Part shown: positions 7,028-15,093 of the stretch, in pieces
How the letters are laid out: every line of letters starts with the position of its first letter
Numbering within the stretch: the first letter of the stretch is position 1
NCBI GenBank assembly: GCA_002868905.1
Contig: PKUA01000066.1
Coordinates: forward strand, 1 to 32,275
Reading direction: 5' to 3'
Length of the DNA: 32,275 nt
Origin: Desulfuromonas sp.
Lineage (GTDB): Bacteria; Desulfobacterota; Desulfuromonadia; Desulfuromonadales; Geothermobacteraceae
The notes under the pieces: model-generated
Database searches by the model: none
The model's input: the letters and a program-made list of their open reading frames with translations, nothing else
What the model was told of the DNA's origin: nothing
Position numbers and translations under genes: made by a program

Positions 7028-7726
7028 ATGATCGATCTGTATTACTGGCCGACACCGAACGGTCACAAAATCACCATTTTTCTCGAGGAAGCCGCAATGC
7101 CGTATCGCCTGGTGCCGGTCAACCTGGGAGCGGGGGAGCAGTTCAAACCGGAGTTCCTCCGGATCTCTCCCAACAACAAGATGCCGGCGATTGTCGACCA
7201 GGAGCCAAACGACGGGGGCGATCCCTTGTCAGTGTTCGAGTCGGGAGCGATTTTGCTCTACCTGGCCGAGAAGACCGGTCGGTTTCTACCGCAGGATTTG
7301 CGGGGGCGAACGGCGGTGACCGAATGGTTGATGTGGCAGGTCGGTGGGCTCGGCCCGATGCTCGGCCAGAACCACCATTTCACCCAGTACGCCCCGGAGC
7401 CGATCCCGTACGCCATCGAGCGCTACGTCAACGAGACCGAGCGGCTCTACGGGGTCCTCGATACCAGGTTGGAGGAGCGTGAGTTCATTGTCGGTGACTA
7501 TTCAATTGCCGACATGGCGGTTTACCCGTGGATTGTTTCGCACAAAAAGCAGCGCCAGGACCTGAAGGATTTCCCGGAGGTTCAAAGGTGGTTCCGGAAG
7601 GTCGGGGAGCGGGCTGCGGTGAAGCGGGCCTATGAGCGGGGAGAGGAGATCCAGGTGCCGACCACCCTCGATGACAAGGCGCGTGCCGTCCTGTTCGGGC
7701 AGCGTCGCCGCCGAGAAGATCCATGA
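7028..7726 (+). CDS. yfcG: YfcG-type (nu-class) glutathione transferase/disulfide reductase
   Basis: 232 residues. It follows E. coli YfcG almost motif for motif: MIDLYYWPTPNGHKIT, with Thr9 and Asn11 at the known active-site positions, FLRISPNNKMPAIVD, VFESGAILLYLAEKTG (the glutathione-binding Glu-Ser), and WLMWQVGGLGPMLGQNHHF. The N-terminal thioredoxin-like domain is about 1-87 and the helical domain about 92-210. The E. coli enzyme reduces disulfides using glutathione and has little classical transferase activity. Ribosome site AAAGGTG precedes the ATG. The stop overlaps the start of the following lipoprotein gene (ATGA), so the two are probably co-translated. Whether this organism makes glutathione is not shown here. 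Confidence 0.93.
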   Translation: MIDLYYWPTPNGHKITIFLEEAAMPYRLVPVNLGAGEQFKPEFLRISPNNKMPAIVDQEPNDGGDPLSVFESGAILLYLAEKTGRFLPQDLRGRTAVTEWLMWQVGGLGPMLGQNHHFTQYAPEPIPYAIERYVNETERLYGVLDTRLEEREFIVGDYSIADMAVYPWIVSHKKQRQDLKDFPEVQRWFRKVGERAAVKRAYERGEEIQVPTTLDDKARAVLFGQRRRREDP

Positions 7727-8310
7727 TTTCCATCGGACGGATCTTACGGTTTCTCTGCGTTATTCCCTTGTCGTTTTTCCTGGCCGGATGTAGCGCTCCC
7801 CTGTCCTGGGGGACGGCGGATGAGAGCAAGGCGGTCCCCGAGGGGATCGTCTCCATCGGTCTGCCGCGCCTCGCTTTCGTTGACGACTCGCCCGACGACT
7901 CCTGTTTTTTCGATGCAGGTGATCTGCTCCGTCGGCATGTCCGCTACGAACTCGAAAAGCGGGGTTACAACGTGGTCACGATCACGGCGCCACCGCGGGA
8001 GAATATCTTCGGAGGGGACTTCCTTGCCGACTTCAGCGCAGGGCAACTGGTGTCGCTCGCTCCGGAACTCGATGCGGTCATGCTGGTCCGGGTCGAGGAG
8101 TACCTCGGGCACGACCTCTGTGATCGTGACAGCATGGCGAGTCTCGATCTGAAGGCCACGGCCAGGCTGTACCGGACCGGATCCGGGGCTTTGCTCTGGC
8201 AGGGAGCAGGGACGGGGAGCGACCTCGGCGGGAGTGGCAGGGATGTTCACTTCAGTGCGGGGAGGGAGTTGGCTTTCGCGCTTTTCGCTACACTGTCGGA
8301 CAAAGAATAG
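7723..8310 (+). CDS. putative lipoprotein, function unknown
   Basis: 195 residues. A lipoprotein signal peptide is clear: a basic N-terminus, hydrophobic residues 7-20, and lipobox LAGC with Cys23 as the predicted lipidated residue. The mature part has alternating beta/alpha character (SIGLPRLAFVDDS, LLRRHVRYELEKRGYNVVTI, LDAVMLVRVEEYLG, LKATARLYRTGSGALLWQG). It loosely recalls small outer-membrane lipoproteins of the CsgG/GNA1162 type, where a residue-poor strand is followed by 'element in metabolite type' strands such as the last one. That comparison is weak. It overlaps yfcG by 4 nt (ATGA) and is followed by a strong terminator, so it is the last gene of a two-gene unit. Confidence 0.75.
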   Translation: MISIGRILRFLCVIPLSFFLAGCSAPLSWGTADESKAVPEGIVSIGLPRLAFVDDSPDDSCFFDAGDLLRRHVRYELEKRGYNVVTITAPPRENIFGGDFLADFSAGQLVSLAPELDAVMLVRVEEYLGHDLCDRDSMASLDLKATARLYRTGSGALLWQGAGTGSDLGGSGRDVHFSAGRELAFALFATLSDKE

Positions 8311-8335
8311 AATCTGGCTCTATATATCAATAAAG

Positions 8336-8368
8336 AAGAGCGGGGTGCCATCAGGCACCCCGCTCTTT
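8336..8368. terminator. bidirectional terminator between the lipoprotein gene and hemL
   Basis: AAGAGCGGGGTGCC (8336-8349), loop ATCA, GGCACCCCGCTCTT (8354-8367), a perfect 14-bp stem. TTTAT follows on the + strand and CTTTATTG on the - strand, so it can end both convergent units. Confidence 0.92.
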
Positions 8369-8397
8369 ATCGTTGATTTTGATTGTTCGACCTCTCT

Positions 8398-9681
8398 TTA
8401 GAGCGCTGCAAACGATTTTTCCGCCGCTGCGATCGTTGTGTCCAGGTCTGTCTGGCTGTGAGCGATGCTCATGAAGCCGGCCTCAAACTGGCTCGGCGCG
8501 AGATTGACCCCTCCTTCGAGCATCTGGCGGAAGAATTTGCCGAACAGGTCGGTGTCGCTCCTGGCCGCATCGGCGAAGGAGTTGACCGGACCGGCCTGGA
8601 AGTAGGTGCAGAACATGCCACCGACCCGCTGGAAGCAGGTCGGGCCGCTGTACTTGGCGGTGGCGGCTTTCAGCCCGGCTTCGAGGTAGGCGCTCTTCTC
8701 CTCGATCTGGTCGTAGAACCCTTCCTGCTTGAGCAGGGAGAGGGTGGTGATCCCGGCGGTCATGGCGAGCGGGTTGCCGGAGAGGGTTCCGGCCTGGTAA
8801 ACGCCGCCCTCCGGGGAGAGCATGTCCATGATCTCCTTCTTGCCGCCGAAGGCGCCGACCGGCAGGCCACCACCGATGATCTTGCCGAGGCAGCAGAGAT
8901 CGCCCCGTACGCCGAAGCGTTCCTGGGCACCACCGAAGGCGACCCGGAAGCCGGTCATGACTTCGTCAATGATCAGGACGATCCCTTCGGCGTCACACAA
9001 GGCGCGAAGCCCTTCGAGGAAGCCGGACCGGGGGATGACGCACCCCATGTTGCCGGCGATCGGCTCGAGGATGATGCAGGCGATCTCTCCCTTGTTGGCG
9101 GCGACCAAAGCCTTGGTCTCCTCCAGGTCGTTGTAGGTGGCGGTCAGGGTGTGCTTGGCGAAGTCGGCGGGGACGCCGGGGGAGGTCGGCACACCGAAAG
9201 TCGCGGCGCCCGAGCCGGCCTTGACCAGCAGGGAGTCGGCGTGGCCGTGATAACAACCGTCGAATTTGAGAATCTTGTCACGGCCGGTGTAGCCTCGGGC
9301 AAGGCGAATCGCGCTCATGGTCGCCTCGGTCCCGGAGGAGACCATCCGCATCTTCTCCATGTTCGGGTAGGCCTCGCGCACCATCTCGGCCAGGATGATC
9401 TCCCGTTCGGTCGGGGCGCCGAAGCTGGCGCCGGTTGCTGCCGCCTGCTGGATCGCTTCCACCACCTTGGGGTGGCAGTGGCCAAGAATCATCGGTCCCC
9501 AGGAACCGACGTAGTCGATGTAGCGGTTGCCGTCGGCATCAAAGATGTAGGGCCCCTCGGCTTTGTCGATGAAGATCGGGTCGCAACCGACCGATTTAAA
9601 GGCGCGGACCGGGCTGTTGACTCCGCCCGGAATTGTTTGTTTTGCACGTTCGAACAGAGTGGCTGACGTCTGATGTTTCAT
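8398..9681 (-). CDS. hemL: glutamate-1-semialdehyde 2,1-aminomutase
   Basis: 427 residues, the usual length. A PLP-dependent class III aminotransferase-fold enzyme that converts glutamate-1-semialdehyde to 5-aminolevulinate, the entry to heme, siroheme and cobalamin in the C5 pathway. Visible signatures: [12 protein letters not shown] near the N-terminus, [17 protein letters not shown] (115-131, phosphate binding), [19 protein letters not shown] (PLP-ring Asp239) and the Schiff-base lysine Lys267 in [13 protein letters not shown]. The conserved [11 protein letters not shown] segment follows. Start ATG at 9681 with GGGAG upstream. It is a single gene with its own promoter and shares a terminator with the convergent lipoprotein gene. 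A heme supply role fits a cytochrome-rich organism, but that is inference. Confidence 0.97.
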   Translation of the reverse strand: MKHQTSATLFERAKQTIPGGVNSPVRAFKSVGCDPIFIDKAEGPYIFDADGNRYIDYVGSWGPMILGHCHPKVVEAIQQAAATGASFGAPTEREIILAEMVREAYPNMEKMRMVSSGTEATMSAIRLARGYTGRDKILKFDGCYHGHADSLLVKAGSGAATFGVPTSPGVPADFAKHTLTATYNDLEETKALVAANKGEIACIILEPIAGNMGCVIPRSGFLEGLRALCDAEGIVLIIDEVMTGFRVAFGGAQERFGVRGDLCCLGKIIGGGLPVGAFGGKKEIMDMLSPEGGVYQAGTLSGNPLAMTAGITTLSLLKQEGFYDQIEEKSAYLEAGLKAATAKYSGPTCFQRVGGMFCTYFQAGPVNSFADAARSDTDLFGKFFRQMLEGGVNLAPSQFEAGFMSIAHSQTDLDTTIAAAEKSFAAL

Positions 9682-9746
9682 GGGAGCTCCCTCGGTCTGA
9701 AATGGGTTTTCCTAGTGTTGTTGGCTTCGATTGAAAACGATTCGAC

Positions 9747-9775
9747 TGCTTAGCATAGAGGCCGGTGGGTGTCAA
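9747..9775 (-). promoter_or_regulatory. hemL promoter
   Basis: On the - strand, consensus -35 TTGACA (9770-9775), a 17-nt spacer and -10 TAAGCA (9747-9752), preceded by TGC as an extended -10. It is about 70 nt upstream of the hemL ATG. Confidence 0.65.
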
Positions 9776-9939
9776 GCTGTGCGGCCGATCGTTGCAGCCA
9801 TGGTTCGTATAAGCACCGAACGATCCGTCTGAAGGTTCAGGGACAGGGGATTCCTGGCGCGCAAGAAAGTGGAATAAAACATATTGATTCTGCGACTGTT
9901 TGCCGGTATTCAGTTTTGCGCAAGTAAACAAATATTCAT
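9776..9939. other. intergenic stretch between the hemL and rnf promoters
   Basis: No convincing gene. It contains a 7-bp inverted repeat GATCGTT...AACGATC at about 9787-9827, with a competing GTTCG...CGAAC inside. AT content rises after 9870 towards the rnf promoter. I see no further motif I can name. Confidence 0.4.
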
Positions 9940-9968
9940 TTGACATGGTGTGAAGCCCTGTTTTATAA
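9940..9968 (+). promoter_or_regulatory. rnf operon promoter
   Basis: Consensus -35 TTGACA (9940-9945), a 17-nt spacer and -10 TTATAA (9963-9968; TATAAC one base on also fits). The predicted start lies near 9975, inside the palindrome at 9971-9985 and about 35 nt before the rnfA ATG. Confidence 0.7.
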
Positions 9969-9970
9969 CC

Positions 9971-9985
9971 ACTGGTCTGACCAGT
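9971..9985. promoter_or_regulatory. GntR/FadR-type operator-like palindrome at the rnf start site
   Basis: ACTGGTCTGACCAGT is a perfect 7+1+7 palindrome. Its core TGGTCTGACCA fits the TGGTNNNACCA pattern bound by FadR-subfamily GntR regulators. It begins 3 nt after the -10 box and covers the predicted start site, a repressor-like position. The regulator is not in this window. Confidence 0.6.
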
Positions 9986-10010
9986 TGAACGCACGTTACG
10001 GAAAAGACCG

Positions 10011-10592
10011 ATGGTAGATCTTGTACTTATTCTAATCAGCGCAATCTTTGTCAATAACTTCGTCCTGGCCCGGTTTCTCGGCATCTGTCCGTTCCTCGGT
10101 GTGTCGAAGAAGGTCGAAACCGCTCTCGGCATGGGAATGGCGGTCACCTTCGTCATGACCGTGGCGGCGGTCGTCACCTGGTTTATCCAGTATTTCATCC
10201 TGATTCCGTTCAATATTGAATACCTGCAGACCATCGCTTTTATCCTGGTCATTGCCTCCCTGGTCCAGTTGGTCGAGATGGTGGTCCAGAAGGTCAGCCC
10301 GGTTCTTTATCAGGCGCTCGGTATCTTCCTGCCGCTGATCACCACCAACTGCGCGGTGCTCGGTTTGGCGGTTCTCAACATCCAGAAAGACTATACTTTC
10401 CTGGAAAGCGTGGTCTTCGCTCTCGGAGCGGCGGGCGGTTTCACCCTGGCGATGGTGCTGTTTGCCGGTTTGCGGGAGAGGCTCGACCTCTGCCCGGTGC
10501 CGAAGAGTTTCCGGGGCACAGCCATCGCCCTGGTGACAGCGGGCCTGCTTTCCCTGGCCTTCATGGGATTTGCCGGTCTGGTCAAAGGGTAG
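10011..10592 (+). CDS. rnfA: Rnf complex subunit A
   Basis: 193 residues, six membrane helices. It is an integral membrane subunit of the ion-pumping ferredoxin:NAD+ oxidoreductase, related to NqrE/RsxA. Family signatures: [26 protein letters not shown] near the N-terminus (Cys in the helix pair thought to hold a membrane-embedded Fe-S cluster with RnfE), [30 protein letters not shown] and [15 protein letters not shown]. First gene of rnfABCDGE, the gene order known from E. coli rsx and Rhodobacter/Vibrio rnf. The start is the ATG at 10011, preceded by GGAAAAG. Expression likely depends on the promoter at 9940-9968 and the overlapping operator-like site. 87 nt separate it from rnfB, the largest gap of the operon. 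Confidence 0.96.
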   Translation: MVDLVLILISAIFVNNFVLARFLGICPFLGVSKKVETALGMGMAVTFVMTVAAVVTWFIQYFILIPFNIEYLQTIAFILVIASLVQLVEMVVQKVSPVLYQALGIFLPLITTNCAVLGLAVLNIQKDYTFLESVVFALGAAGGFTLAMVLFAGLRERLDLCPVPKSFRGTAIALVTAGLLSLAFMGFAGLVKG

Positions 10593-10618
10593 GAATCCAT
10601 AGACGTTTTCCCGGATCT

Positions 10619-10659
10619 CGGCCTGCACATAGTGAGGCCGGCTCCACTTTCGTAAAGTG
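10619..10659 (+). other. tandem hairpins between rnfA and rnfB
   Basis: CGGCCT (10619-10624)/AGGCCG (10635-10640) with a 10-nt loop, then CACTTT (10645-10650)/AAAGTG (10654-10659) with a 3-nt loop. Neither is followed by a T run. They could mark RNA processing or set different expression of rnfA and the rest; only the pairing is seen. Confidence 0.45.
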
Positions 10660-10679
10660 ATAGCGAGCGACTTGACGTT

Positions 10680-11519
10680 ATGTTAGCAGCAATACTCAGT
10701 CTCGGTGGTATCGGCCTGGCGGCCGCCGTCGCCCTCGGGTTTGCGGCGAAGAAGTTTGCCGTTGAGGTCGATCCGCGCGAACAGGCGATCCTCGAAGTGC
10801 TCCCCAACGCTAACTGCGGTGCCTGTGGTTTTCCCGGCTGTTCCGGGTACGCCAAGATGGTGGCCACCAGCGATAAGATAGCCGCCGCCTGTCCTCCCGG
10901 CGGTGCGGTGGTGATGGAAAAAATTGCCAACATCATGGGGCTCGCTCCGGTTGAGGCAGAACCGATGGTCGCCGTAGTGCTCTGCCAGGGTGATGATGGC
11001 AAGGCGAGGCAGAAATACCATTATCTCGGCGTTCATGACTGTGTCGCGGCGCAGAAGGTCGCCGACGGTCCGAAGACTTGTCCCTCGGGTTGTCTCGGTC
11101 TCGGTACCTGCGCGCGGGTCTGTCCGTTTGACGCCATCGAGATGACCCCTGACGGCCTGGCCGTGATCAGCCGGGCACGCTGCACCGGTTGCGGCAAGTG
11201 CGTTTCGTCCTGCCCGCGCAGTGTCATCGGCATGAAGCCTCTCGACGCGACCGTGCATGTCCTGTGTAACAGCCATGACAAGGGCGGGCTCGTGCGCAAA
11301 TACTGCGATATCGGCTGTATCGGCTGCATGATTTGTAAGAAGACGGCGCCAACGGCTTACGAGATTGAGAATTTTCTGGCAAGCGTAGTATACGAGAATC
11401 ATGGTGATGCCGAGGTGGCGATCGAGAAATGCCCCACCAAGTGTATTCGTAATTTCATGGACGGCTACCCGGAAGGGAGCTCGTTCTCCGCGCCGACTTG
11501 CATGCGCGAGGCGGGTTAG
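10680..11519 (+). CDS. rnfB: Rnf complex subunit B, Fe-S protein
   Basis: 279 residues. One N-terminal membrane helix (about 3-24) is followed by a [4Fe-4S] domain with CGACGFPGC and a distal Cys (Cys46, 49, 54, 71). Two ferredoxin-type clusters come next (CLGLGTCARVCPFDAI with its GC-rich lead, and CTGCGKCVSSCPRSVI). A further Cys-rich C-terminal stretch (YCDIGCIGCMICKKTAP, CPTKC) is usual in bacterial RnfB. RnfB is regarded as the cytoplasmic entry point for electrons from reduced ferredoxin. The start is the ATG at 10680; the ribosome site is poor (GCGAG), so translation may be weak or depend on upstream structure. Second gene of the operon. Confidence 0.96.
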   Translation: MLAAILSLGGIGLAAAVALGFAAKKFAVEVDPREQAILEVLPNANCGACGFPGCSGYAKMVATSDKIAAACPPGGAVVMEKIANIMGLAPVEAEPMVAVVLCQGDDGKARQKYHYLGVHDCVAAQKVADGPKTCPSGCLGLGTCARVCPFDAIEMTPDGLAVISRARCTGCGKCVSSCPRSVIGMKPLDATVHVLCNSHDKGGLVRKYCDIGCIGCMICKKTAPTAYEIENFLASVVYENHGDAEVAIEKCPTKCIRNFMDGYPEGSSFSAPTCMREAG

Positions 11520-11543
11520 ACCGCATCTGGTTTCGAGAAGAAC

Positions 11544-12875
11544 ATGTCTGTAGCGATGAAAAACCTCAAAACGTTCCCTGGCGGCCTTCACCCGCCGGAC
11601 AACAAGCAGTGGTCGGCGGACAAGCCGATTGAAGACTGCCCCATGCCCGACGAGCTCGTTATTCCTTTGGCCCAGCATATCGGCGCTCCGGCCGAAGCGT
11701 GCGTCGAAGCGGGAGAGCTGGTGAAAAAAGGGCAGTTGGTCGGTACGGCCAAGGGGTTTGTCTCGGTACCGATTCACGCGTCGACCTCGGGTGAGGTGGT
11801 CGCGGTCGAACCGCGCCCCCATCCGATGGGGAAAGCGCTGCCGGCGGTGGTGATCAAGCCGGACGGCGAAGATGCCTGGTTGCCGGGGCTGCAGGGGGGG
11901 GACCCGGCGAGCCTGTCGCCGGTGGAGTTGCGTGACCGGATCAGGGACGCCGGTATTGTCGGCATGGGCGGGGCGACCTTCCCGGCCCACGTCAAGCTCT
12001 CGCCGCCGGAGGACAAGCCGATCGACACCCTGATCCTCAACGGGGTCGAATGCGAACCCTACCTGACTGCGGATCACCGCCTGATGCTGGAGCGGCCTGA
12101 AGCGATCCTTGGCGGCATTGCCATCCTGCAAAAAATTCTCGGCGTCAAGCGGACCTGTATCGGCATCGAAGCGAACAAGCCCGACGCTATTGAGCAGTTG
12201 ACGGCCGCTACGTCTGATCTGCCGATCGAAGTGGTGCCGTTGCAGGTCAAATATCCGCAAGGTGCCGAGAAACAGTTGATCCTGGCGATCACCGGTCGTG
12301 AAGTCCCGTCGGGTGGGTTGCCGATGGATGTCGGCGTGGTGGTGCAGAATGTCGGCACCTGCACCGCAATCGATGACGCCGTCCGCCGCGGTCTGCCGCT
12401 GGTTGAGCGGATTGCCACCATCACCGGTCCGGGCGTGGTCGAACCGAAGAATCTCAGGATTCGCGTCGGGACTTCGCTGCAGTACCTGGTCGACCAGTGT
12501 GGCGGGCTCAAGGGGGAACCGGCCAAGATTATCATGGGGGGGCCGATGATGGGCATGGCCCAACTCTCCCTCGATGTGCCGGCCACCCGAGGCACCTCCG
12601 GGCTGCTTTTGTTCACGTCCGAGAACGTACCGGTCCGGCCTGAAGGGCCGTGCCTGCGCTGTGGCCGTTGCGTCCGCGCCTGTCCCGCACGTATCCTGCC
12701 GACCACCATCGCCGCCTACGCCCGGCTCGATCTGACGGACGAGGCGGAGGCGTACCACGCCATGGATTGCATCGAGTGTGGTTGCTGCACCTACTCGTGT
12801 CCGGCGGCGCTGCCGCTGGTGCAGGCGATCCGGGGTGCCAAGGGGGCCATCCTGGCGAAACGGAGGAAGGGATAA
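11544..12875 (+). CDS. rnfC: Rnf complex subunit C, NADH/FMN- and Fe-S-binding
   Basis: 443 residues, soluble and membrane-associated. Domains in order: an N-terminal barrel-sandwich region (about 40-110, GTAKGFVSVPIHASTSGEV), a NuoF-like FMN/NADH-binding fold (about 130-330, with GIVGMGGATFPAHVK and ILNGVECEPYLTADHRLM), a SLBB-like region (FRIRVGTSLQYLVDQ-like segment near 305-345), and two [4Fe-4S] motifs (Cys370, 373, 376, 380 and Cys409, 412, 415, 419). It is the site of NAD+ reduction in the complex. Start ATG at 11544; another in-frame ATG lies 12 nt later. It ends 2 nt before the rnfD start, so the two are coupled. The length is in the short range for the family, without the long Ala/Lys tail of enterobacterial forms. 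Confidence 0.96.
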   Translation: MSVAMKNLKTFPGGLHPPDNKQWSADKPIEDCPMPDELVIPLAQHIGAPAEACVEAGELVKKGQLVGTAKGFVSVPIHASTSGEVVAVEPRPHPMGKALPAVVIKPDGEDAWLPGLQGGDPASLSPVELRDRIRDAGIVGMGGATFPAHVKLSPPEDKPIDTLILNGVECEPYLTADHRLMLERPEAILGGIAILQKILGVKRTCIGIEANKPDAIEQLTAATSDLPIEVVPLQVKYPQGAEKQLILAITGREVPSGGLPMDVGVVVQNVGTCTAIDDAVRRGLPLVERIATITGPGVVEPKNLRIRVGTSLQYLVDQCGGLKGEPAKIIMGGPMMGMAQLSLDVPATRGTSGLLLFTSENVPVRPEGPCLRCGRCVRACPARILPTTIAAYARLDLTDEAEAYHAMDCIECGCCTYSCPAALPLVQAIRGAKGAILAKRRKG

Positions 12876-12877
12876 CC

Positions 12878-13867
12878 GTGTCGAGTCAACTCTATCTATC
12901 CAGTTCCCCCCACGTTTACGCGGGAGACAGGACCGAGCAGATCATGCGCGGGGTGATCTACGCCCTGCTGCCGGCCTGTGGTGTCGCCGTCTACTTCTTC
13001 GGCTTGCCGGCCCTGGTGACCCTGGCGCTGGCGACGTTTGGCTGCGTCGGGTTCGAGGCGGCCTGCCAGAAGGCGATGAAGCAGCCAGTGACGGTCAAGG
13101 ATGGCAGCGCCGCCCTGACCGGTATCCTGCTCGCACTCAACCTGCCGCCGAACGCACCCTGGTGGTTGACCCTGCTCGGCGCCTTTGTCGCGATCGTTAT
13201 CTCAAAACAGATTTACGGTGGCCTGGGGTATAATCCCTTCAACCCTGCTCTGGTAGCGCGGGTGGTCCTGCTGATCTCCTTCCCGGTGCAGATGACCCGT
13301 TGGACCGCTCCGGCGCCGCTCTTCTCGGGAATCGATGCGGTCAGTACCGCCACTCCCCTCGGCCAGGCCAAGGAATCGGTGATGCTGACCGGGAGCCTGC
13401 CATCATCGATGCAGGGGGGGATGGGTGATTTCCTGCTCGGAAACATGGCCGGCTGCCTGGGTGAAGTGTCGGCGCTGGCGTTGCTGCTCGGCGGAGCGTA
13501 TCTGCTGGTGCGCAGGATCATTACCTGGCACATTCCTGTCGCCTATCTCGGCTCGACCGTGGTGTTGGCTGGGATTTTCTGGCTGGTCGATGGCAGTCGC
13601 TACCCGGACCCGCTGTTTCACCTGTTGACGGGCGGCCTGATGCTCGGCGCGCTGTTCATGGCGACCGACATGGTCACCTCCCCGATCACCGGCCGCGGCC
13701 AGATTGTCTACGGCATCGGCTGCGGCATCCTGACAGTTTTGATCCGCCTGTTCGGTGGTTATCCGGAAGGGGTTTCTTTCGCTATTTTATTGATGAACGC
13801 GGCGACCCCGCTTATTGATCGTTATACCCAGCCGACCAAGTTCGGTTACGTGGAGACCAAGGCCTGA
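12878..13867 (+). CDS. rnfD: Rnf complex subunit D, flavinylated membrane subunit
   Basis: 329 residues from a GTG start at 12878, chosen because GGAGGAA lies 11 nt upstream and the product begins at the normal family position (SSQLYLSSSPHVYAGDRT). An in-frame extension back to 12650 would run through rnfC and is rejected. There are about nine membrane helices. The NqrB/RnfD signature includes GGLGYNPFNPALVARV. The covalent FMN site is read as DAVSTATPL, with Thr159 as the expected flavinylated residue (STAT instead of the more common SGAT). RnfD forms part of the ion-translocating core with RnfG, A and E. It starts 2 nt after rnfC. Confidence 0.94.
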   Translation: MSSQLYLSSSPHVYAGDRTEQIMRGVIYALLPACGVAVYFFGLPALVTLALATFGCVGFEAACQKAMKQPVTVKDGSAALTGILLALNLPPNAPWWLTLLGAFVAIVISKQIYGGLGYNPFNPALVARVVLLISFPVQMTRWTAPAPLFSGIDAVSTATPLGQAKESVMLTGSLPSSMQGGMGDFLLGNMAGCLGEVSALALLLGGAYLLVRRIITWHIPVAYLGSTVVLAGIFWLVDGSRYPDPLFHLLTGGLMLGALFMATDMVTSPITGRGQIVYGIGCGILTVLIRLFGGYPEGVSFAILLMNAATPLIDRYTQPTKFGYVETKA

Positions 13868-13875
13868 ATCGGGCG

Positions 13876-14487
13876 ATGAAGACCATGAATGAAAATGTCC
13901 GCCTCGCAGTTGTTCTGACATTGATTGCCGCCGGCGCCGGCTTGATCCTCTCCCTGGTGGAGTCGGTAACCCGGGAGCCGATCGCCGAGCAGCGACGTCT
14001 GGAGACGGTTCGTGCCCTGCGCAACGTGTTGCCCGAGTTTGACAATAGTCCCGATGCGGACACGGTGGTGCTGGTTGTCGGCCAGGACAAAAAGGGGCGG
14101 GATGTGAAGCGCACCTTTTTCCGGGGGCGCCAGGGGAGTGAGTTGAGCGGAATCGCTTTTCCGGTCACCGCACCGGAAGGGTACAGCGGTAACATCGGTA
14201 TCATGGTCGGTGTCGCGCCGAACGGGACGGTCAGCGGCATTGAAATCCTGACCCATGCCGAGACCCCCGGCCTCGGGGATAAGATAGCTTTTCCCGAGTT
14301 CAAGCGGCAGTTTGCCGGGAAGAATCTCGACAACGCCGACTGGCGGGTTAAGAAGGACGGTGGCGAGTTCGACCAGATCACCGGTGCCACCATCTCGCCA
14401 CGCGCGGTGGTCAAGGCGGTTGCGGGGGGCTTGACGTTTTTCCGGCAGCACCGGGCTGAAGTCCTCGTGAACAAGCAGGGAGAGTAG
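13876..14487 (+). CDS. rnfG: Rnf complex subunit G, covalently flavinylated
   Basis: 203 residues. A single N-terminal membrane helix (about 9-28) anchors an FMN-binding domain outside the cytoplasm. Signatures: ILTHAETPGLGDKI (126-138) and TGATISPRAVVKAV, where Thr172 is the expected phosphoester-linked FMN attachment residue. It relays electrons with RnfD. The 8-nt gap after rnfD and 2-nt gap before rnfE indicate tight co-translation. The flavin transferase ApbE needed for attachment is not in this window. The start is the ATG at 13876; a second in-frame ATG three codons later is also possible. Confidence 0.95.
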   Translation: MKTMNENVRLAVVLTLIAAGAGLILSLVESVTREPIAEQRRLETVRALRNVLPEFDNSPDADTVVLVVGQDKKGRDVKRTFFRGRQGSELSGIAFPVTAPEGYSGNIGIMVGVAPNGTVSGIEILTHAETPGLGDKIAFPEFKRQFAGKNLDNADWRVKKDGGEFDQITGATISPRAVVKAVAGGLTFFRQHRAEVLVNKQGE

Positions 14488-14489
14488 AA

Positions 14490-15083
14490 ATGGATCTGGC
14501 GCGTGAATTCGGCAAAGGGATCTGGCGTGAGAATGCGGTGTTTCGTCTGTTGCTCGGGCTCTGTCCGGCGCTGGCGGTCACCACCAGCGCCGAAAACGGT
14601 CTCGGCATGGGGCTGGCTACGACCTTTGTGCTGCTCTGCTCCAATATCGTGGTCTCCTGCCTCCGGAAGCTGATCCCGGCTAAGGTGCGCATACCTTCTT
14701 TCATCGTCATCATCGCCTCGTTTGTTACAGTTGTGCAGTTGCTCATGGAGGCTTATGTCTATGACCTGTATAAAGCCCTCGGTATCTTCATCCCGTTGAT
14801 CGTCGTCAACTGCCTGATTCTCGGTCGGGCAGAAGCATTCGCCTCCAAGCAGACGACTCTGCCGTCAATCATTGATGGCCTCGGGATGGGACTCGGTTTC
14901 ACCCTCGCCCTGTTCGTCCTCGGCGGGGTACGCGAGATTTTCGGCTCGGGGGCCCTGCTCGGTTTCAGCCTCTTCGGTGCCGGTTACCAACCTTTTCTGT
15001 TGATGATCCTTCCTCCCGGAGCGTTCATTGCGCTCGGTCTGCTCCTTGCCGGGATGAACCGGCTGGACGCACGCAAGGAGTAG
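14490..15083 (+). CDS. rnfE: Rnf complex subunit E
   Basis: 197 residues, about six membrane helices, homologous to RnfA and NqrD. Signatures: GIWRENAVFRLLLGLCPALAVTTSA with the Cys of the half-buried membrane Fe-S site, GLGMGLATTFVLLCSN, ALGIFIPLIVVNCLILGRAEAFA, and GLGFTLALFVLGGVREIFGSG. It pairs with RnfA as inverted-topology partners in the translocating core. Last gene of the operon. No gene follows for 513 bp; a GC-rich imperfect hairpin without a T run (about 15094-15124) lies just downstream. Confidence 0.96.
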   Translation: MDLAREFGKGIWRENAVFRLLLGLCPALAVTTSAENGLGMGLATTFVLLCSNIVVSCLRKLIPAKVRIPSFIVIIASFVTVVQLLMEAYVYDLYKALGIFIPLIVVNCLILGRAEAFASKQTTLPSIIDGLGMGLGFTLALFVLGGVREIFGSGALLGFSLFGAGYQPFLLMILPPGAFIALGLLLAGMNRLDARKE

Positions 15084-15093
15084 TTGTCAGGAT

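Noticed and set aside
8383-9666. 427-residue open frame on the + strand opposite hemL
   Set aside because: It is a low-complexity Gly/Asp/Val-rich shadow of hemL, which has all family motifs.
10683-12758. 691-residue open frame on the - strand opposite rnfB and rnfC
   Set aside because: It crosses two well-defined genes of the other strand. The Arg/His/Gly-rich product has no domain and no ribosome site.
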